In this document: positions 63,495-64,000 of the stretch, piece by piece
Numbering within the stretch: the stretch's first letter is position 1
How the letters are laid out: every line of letters starts with the position of its first letter
Assembly (NCBI GenBank): GCA_903826405.1
Contig: CAIKEH010000046.1
Span: forward strand, 1-64,000
Length of the DNA stretch: 64,000 bases
Origin: an uncultured bacterium
Lineage (GTDB): Bacteria; Bacteroidota; Bacteroidia; Chitinophagales; Chitinophagaceae
Reading direction: 5' to 3'
Notes under the pieces: model-generated
The model's database searches: none
What the model was told of the DNA's origin: nothing
Seen by the model: the letters and a program-made list of their open reading frames with translations, nothing else
Program-made: the position numbers and the translations under genes

Positions 63495-64000
63495 TTATAG
63501 GACCTTCAGGGTTCTCCCATTTTCAGTAGGATAATTTTTCTCTTTGCCGTTATAAACGAGTTTCAAGGGGCCGCCAGCAGTGGACAGGATATTCGCGGTT
63601 TTAACTTGCCCCTTTTCCCACTCCATATCCACTACGAAACCTCCCCTGGCCTTCATGCCTCTAATGCTTCCAGCGGGCCAAGCCTTAGGAAGTGCCGGCA
63701 ACAAGACAACACGTCCATTGGTGGACTGGATCAGCATTTCCGCAATCCCCGCAGTACCGCCGAAGTTGCCATCGATCTGGAAAGGCGGATGGGTGTCGAA
63801 TAGATTGGTCAACGTGGACTTCCTCAGCAACTGGAGCAGGTTGGCATAGGCTGAATCCCCATTCTGCAGTCGTGCATAGAAATTAATGATCCAGGCGCGG
63901 CTCCAACCGGTGTGGCCGCCGCCATGTGAGAGTCGATGCGCCAATGTTGTAGCTGCGGCATTCTTTAACACACTGTCGCGCGTAAGCGTAGAACCCGGAT
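63495..64000 (-). CDS. GH95-family alpha-L-fucosidase, C-terminal part
   Basis: Partial: about 167 residues, open to the right edge; the frame continues without a stop to base 64000. The visible part has [50 protein letters not shown] and the C-terminal beta domain, a GH95 pattern of inverting alpha-1,2-fucosidases (or alpha-galactosidases). With the two GH29 genes it suggests breakdown of several fucosyl linkages. The N-terminus and any upstream SusC/SusD pair would be outside the window. Confidence 0.9.
   Translation of the reverse strand, partial: PGSTLTRDSVLKNAAATTLAHRLSHGGGHTGWSRAWIINFYARLQNGDSAYANLLQLLRKSTLTNLFDTHPPFQIDGNFGGTAGIAEMLIQSTNGRVVLLPALPKAWPAGSIRGMKARGGFVVDMEWEKGQVKTANILSTAGGPLKLVYNGKEKNYPTENGRTLKVL

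Overview
The window is a gene-dense piece of a Bacteroidota chromosome, most likely from the order Chitinophagales. Evidence is the short (285 aa) primary sigma factor, promoters of the TTTG / TAnnTTTG type, a TonB-dependent receptor with a CarboxypepD_reg-like domain, a type IX secretion-like C-terminus, and Bacteroidota-specific families (DUF2027-Smr, DUF3822, DUF3276, DUF3347, DUF4249, DUF6786, a Bacteroidota-type LptD). No phage, insertion sequence, CRISPR array or plasmid functions are visible.

Layout. 1-1860: a regulated, AT-rich upstream region, an unrecognised exported protein built of six ~25-residue repeats, and the RNase P RNA gene on the minus strand. 1924-10776: one long minus-strand operon of housekeeping genes (DUF3822, rsmD, 5-FTHF cyclo-ligase, lpxK, rnr, polyprenyl synthase, amino-acid permease, DUF2027-Smr). 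10865-26237: MATE exporter, infC and thrS (without rpmI-rplT), an exported protein, a DUF3347 lipoprotein with a TonB receptor, ABC-F protein, MHS-type transporter, prolyl oligopeptidase, 3-hydroxyacyl-CoA dehydrogenase, tRNA-Arg. 26317-35534: ung, plsC, then an envelope cluster (LptD-like, amidase, MCE/MlaD, OstA-like) and nhaA. 35658-41472: trxB, a DUF4249 lipoprotein, rpoD, threonine aldolase, pgi. 41491-50483: a secreted metzincin protease gene interrupted by an in-frame UGA, a DUF3276 gene, an ABC exporter, two tRNA-Ser genes, a six-helix membrane protein, and a multi-PAS sensor with a decayed kinase domain. 50911-64000: a fucose/fucoside utilisation locus running off the right edge.

The fucose locus is the most coherent system. 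Two exported GH29 fucosidases and a partial GH95 fucosidase would release L-fucose, with an SGNH esterase possibly removing side groups. FucP and a RhaM-like mutarotase take in and equilibrate the sugar. An SDR, an amidohydrolase-family lactonase, a UxaA-family dehydratase, a second SDR and an FAH-family hydrolase can be lined up as the oxidative L-fucose pathway ending in pyruvate and lactate. The usual enolase-superfamily L-fuconate dehydratase is absent, and the UxaA-family protein is the only candidate for that step. A second FAH-family enzyme resembling 2-keto-3-deoxy-D-arabinonate dehydratase suggests a side branch.

Other points are the intact-looking but UGA-interrupted protease, several genes (and one tRNA) whose promoter -7 box lies almost on the first base of the gene, and a small ORF overlapping the mlaD start. 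Function calls rest on reading motifs and family resemblance by eye; no database search was run.
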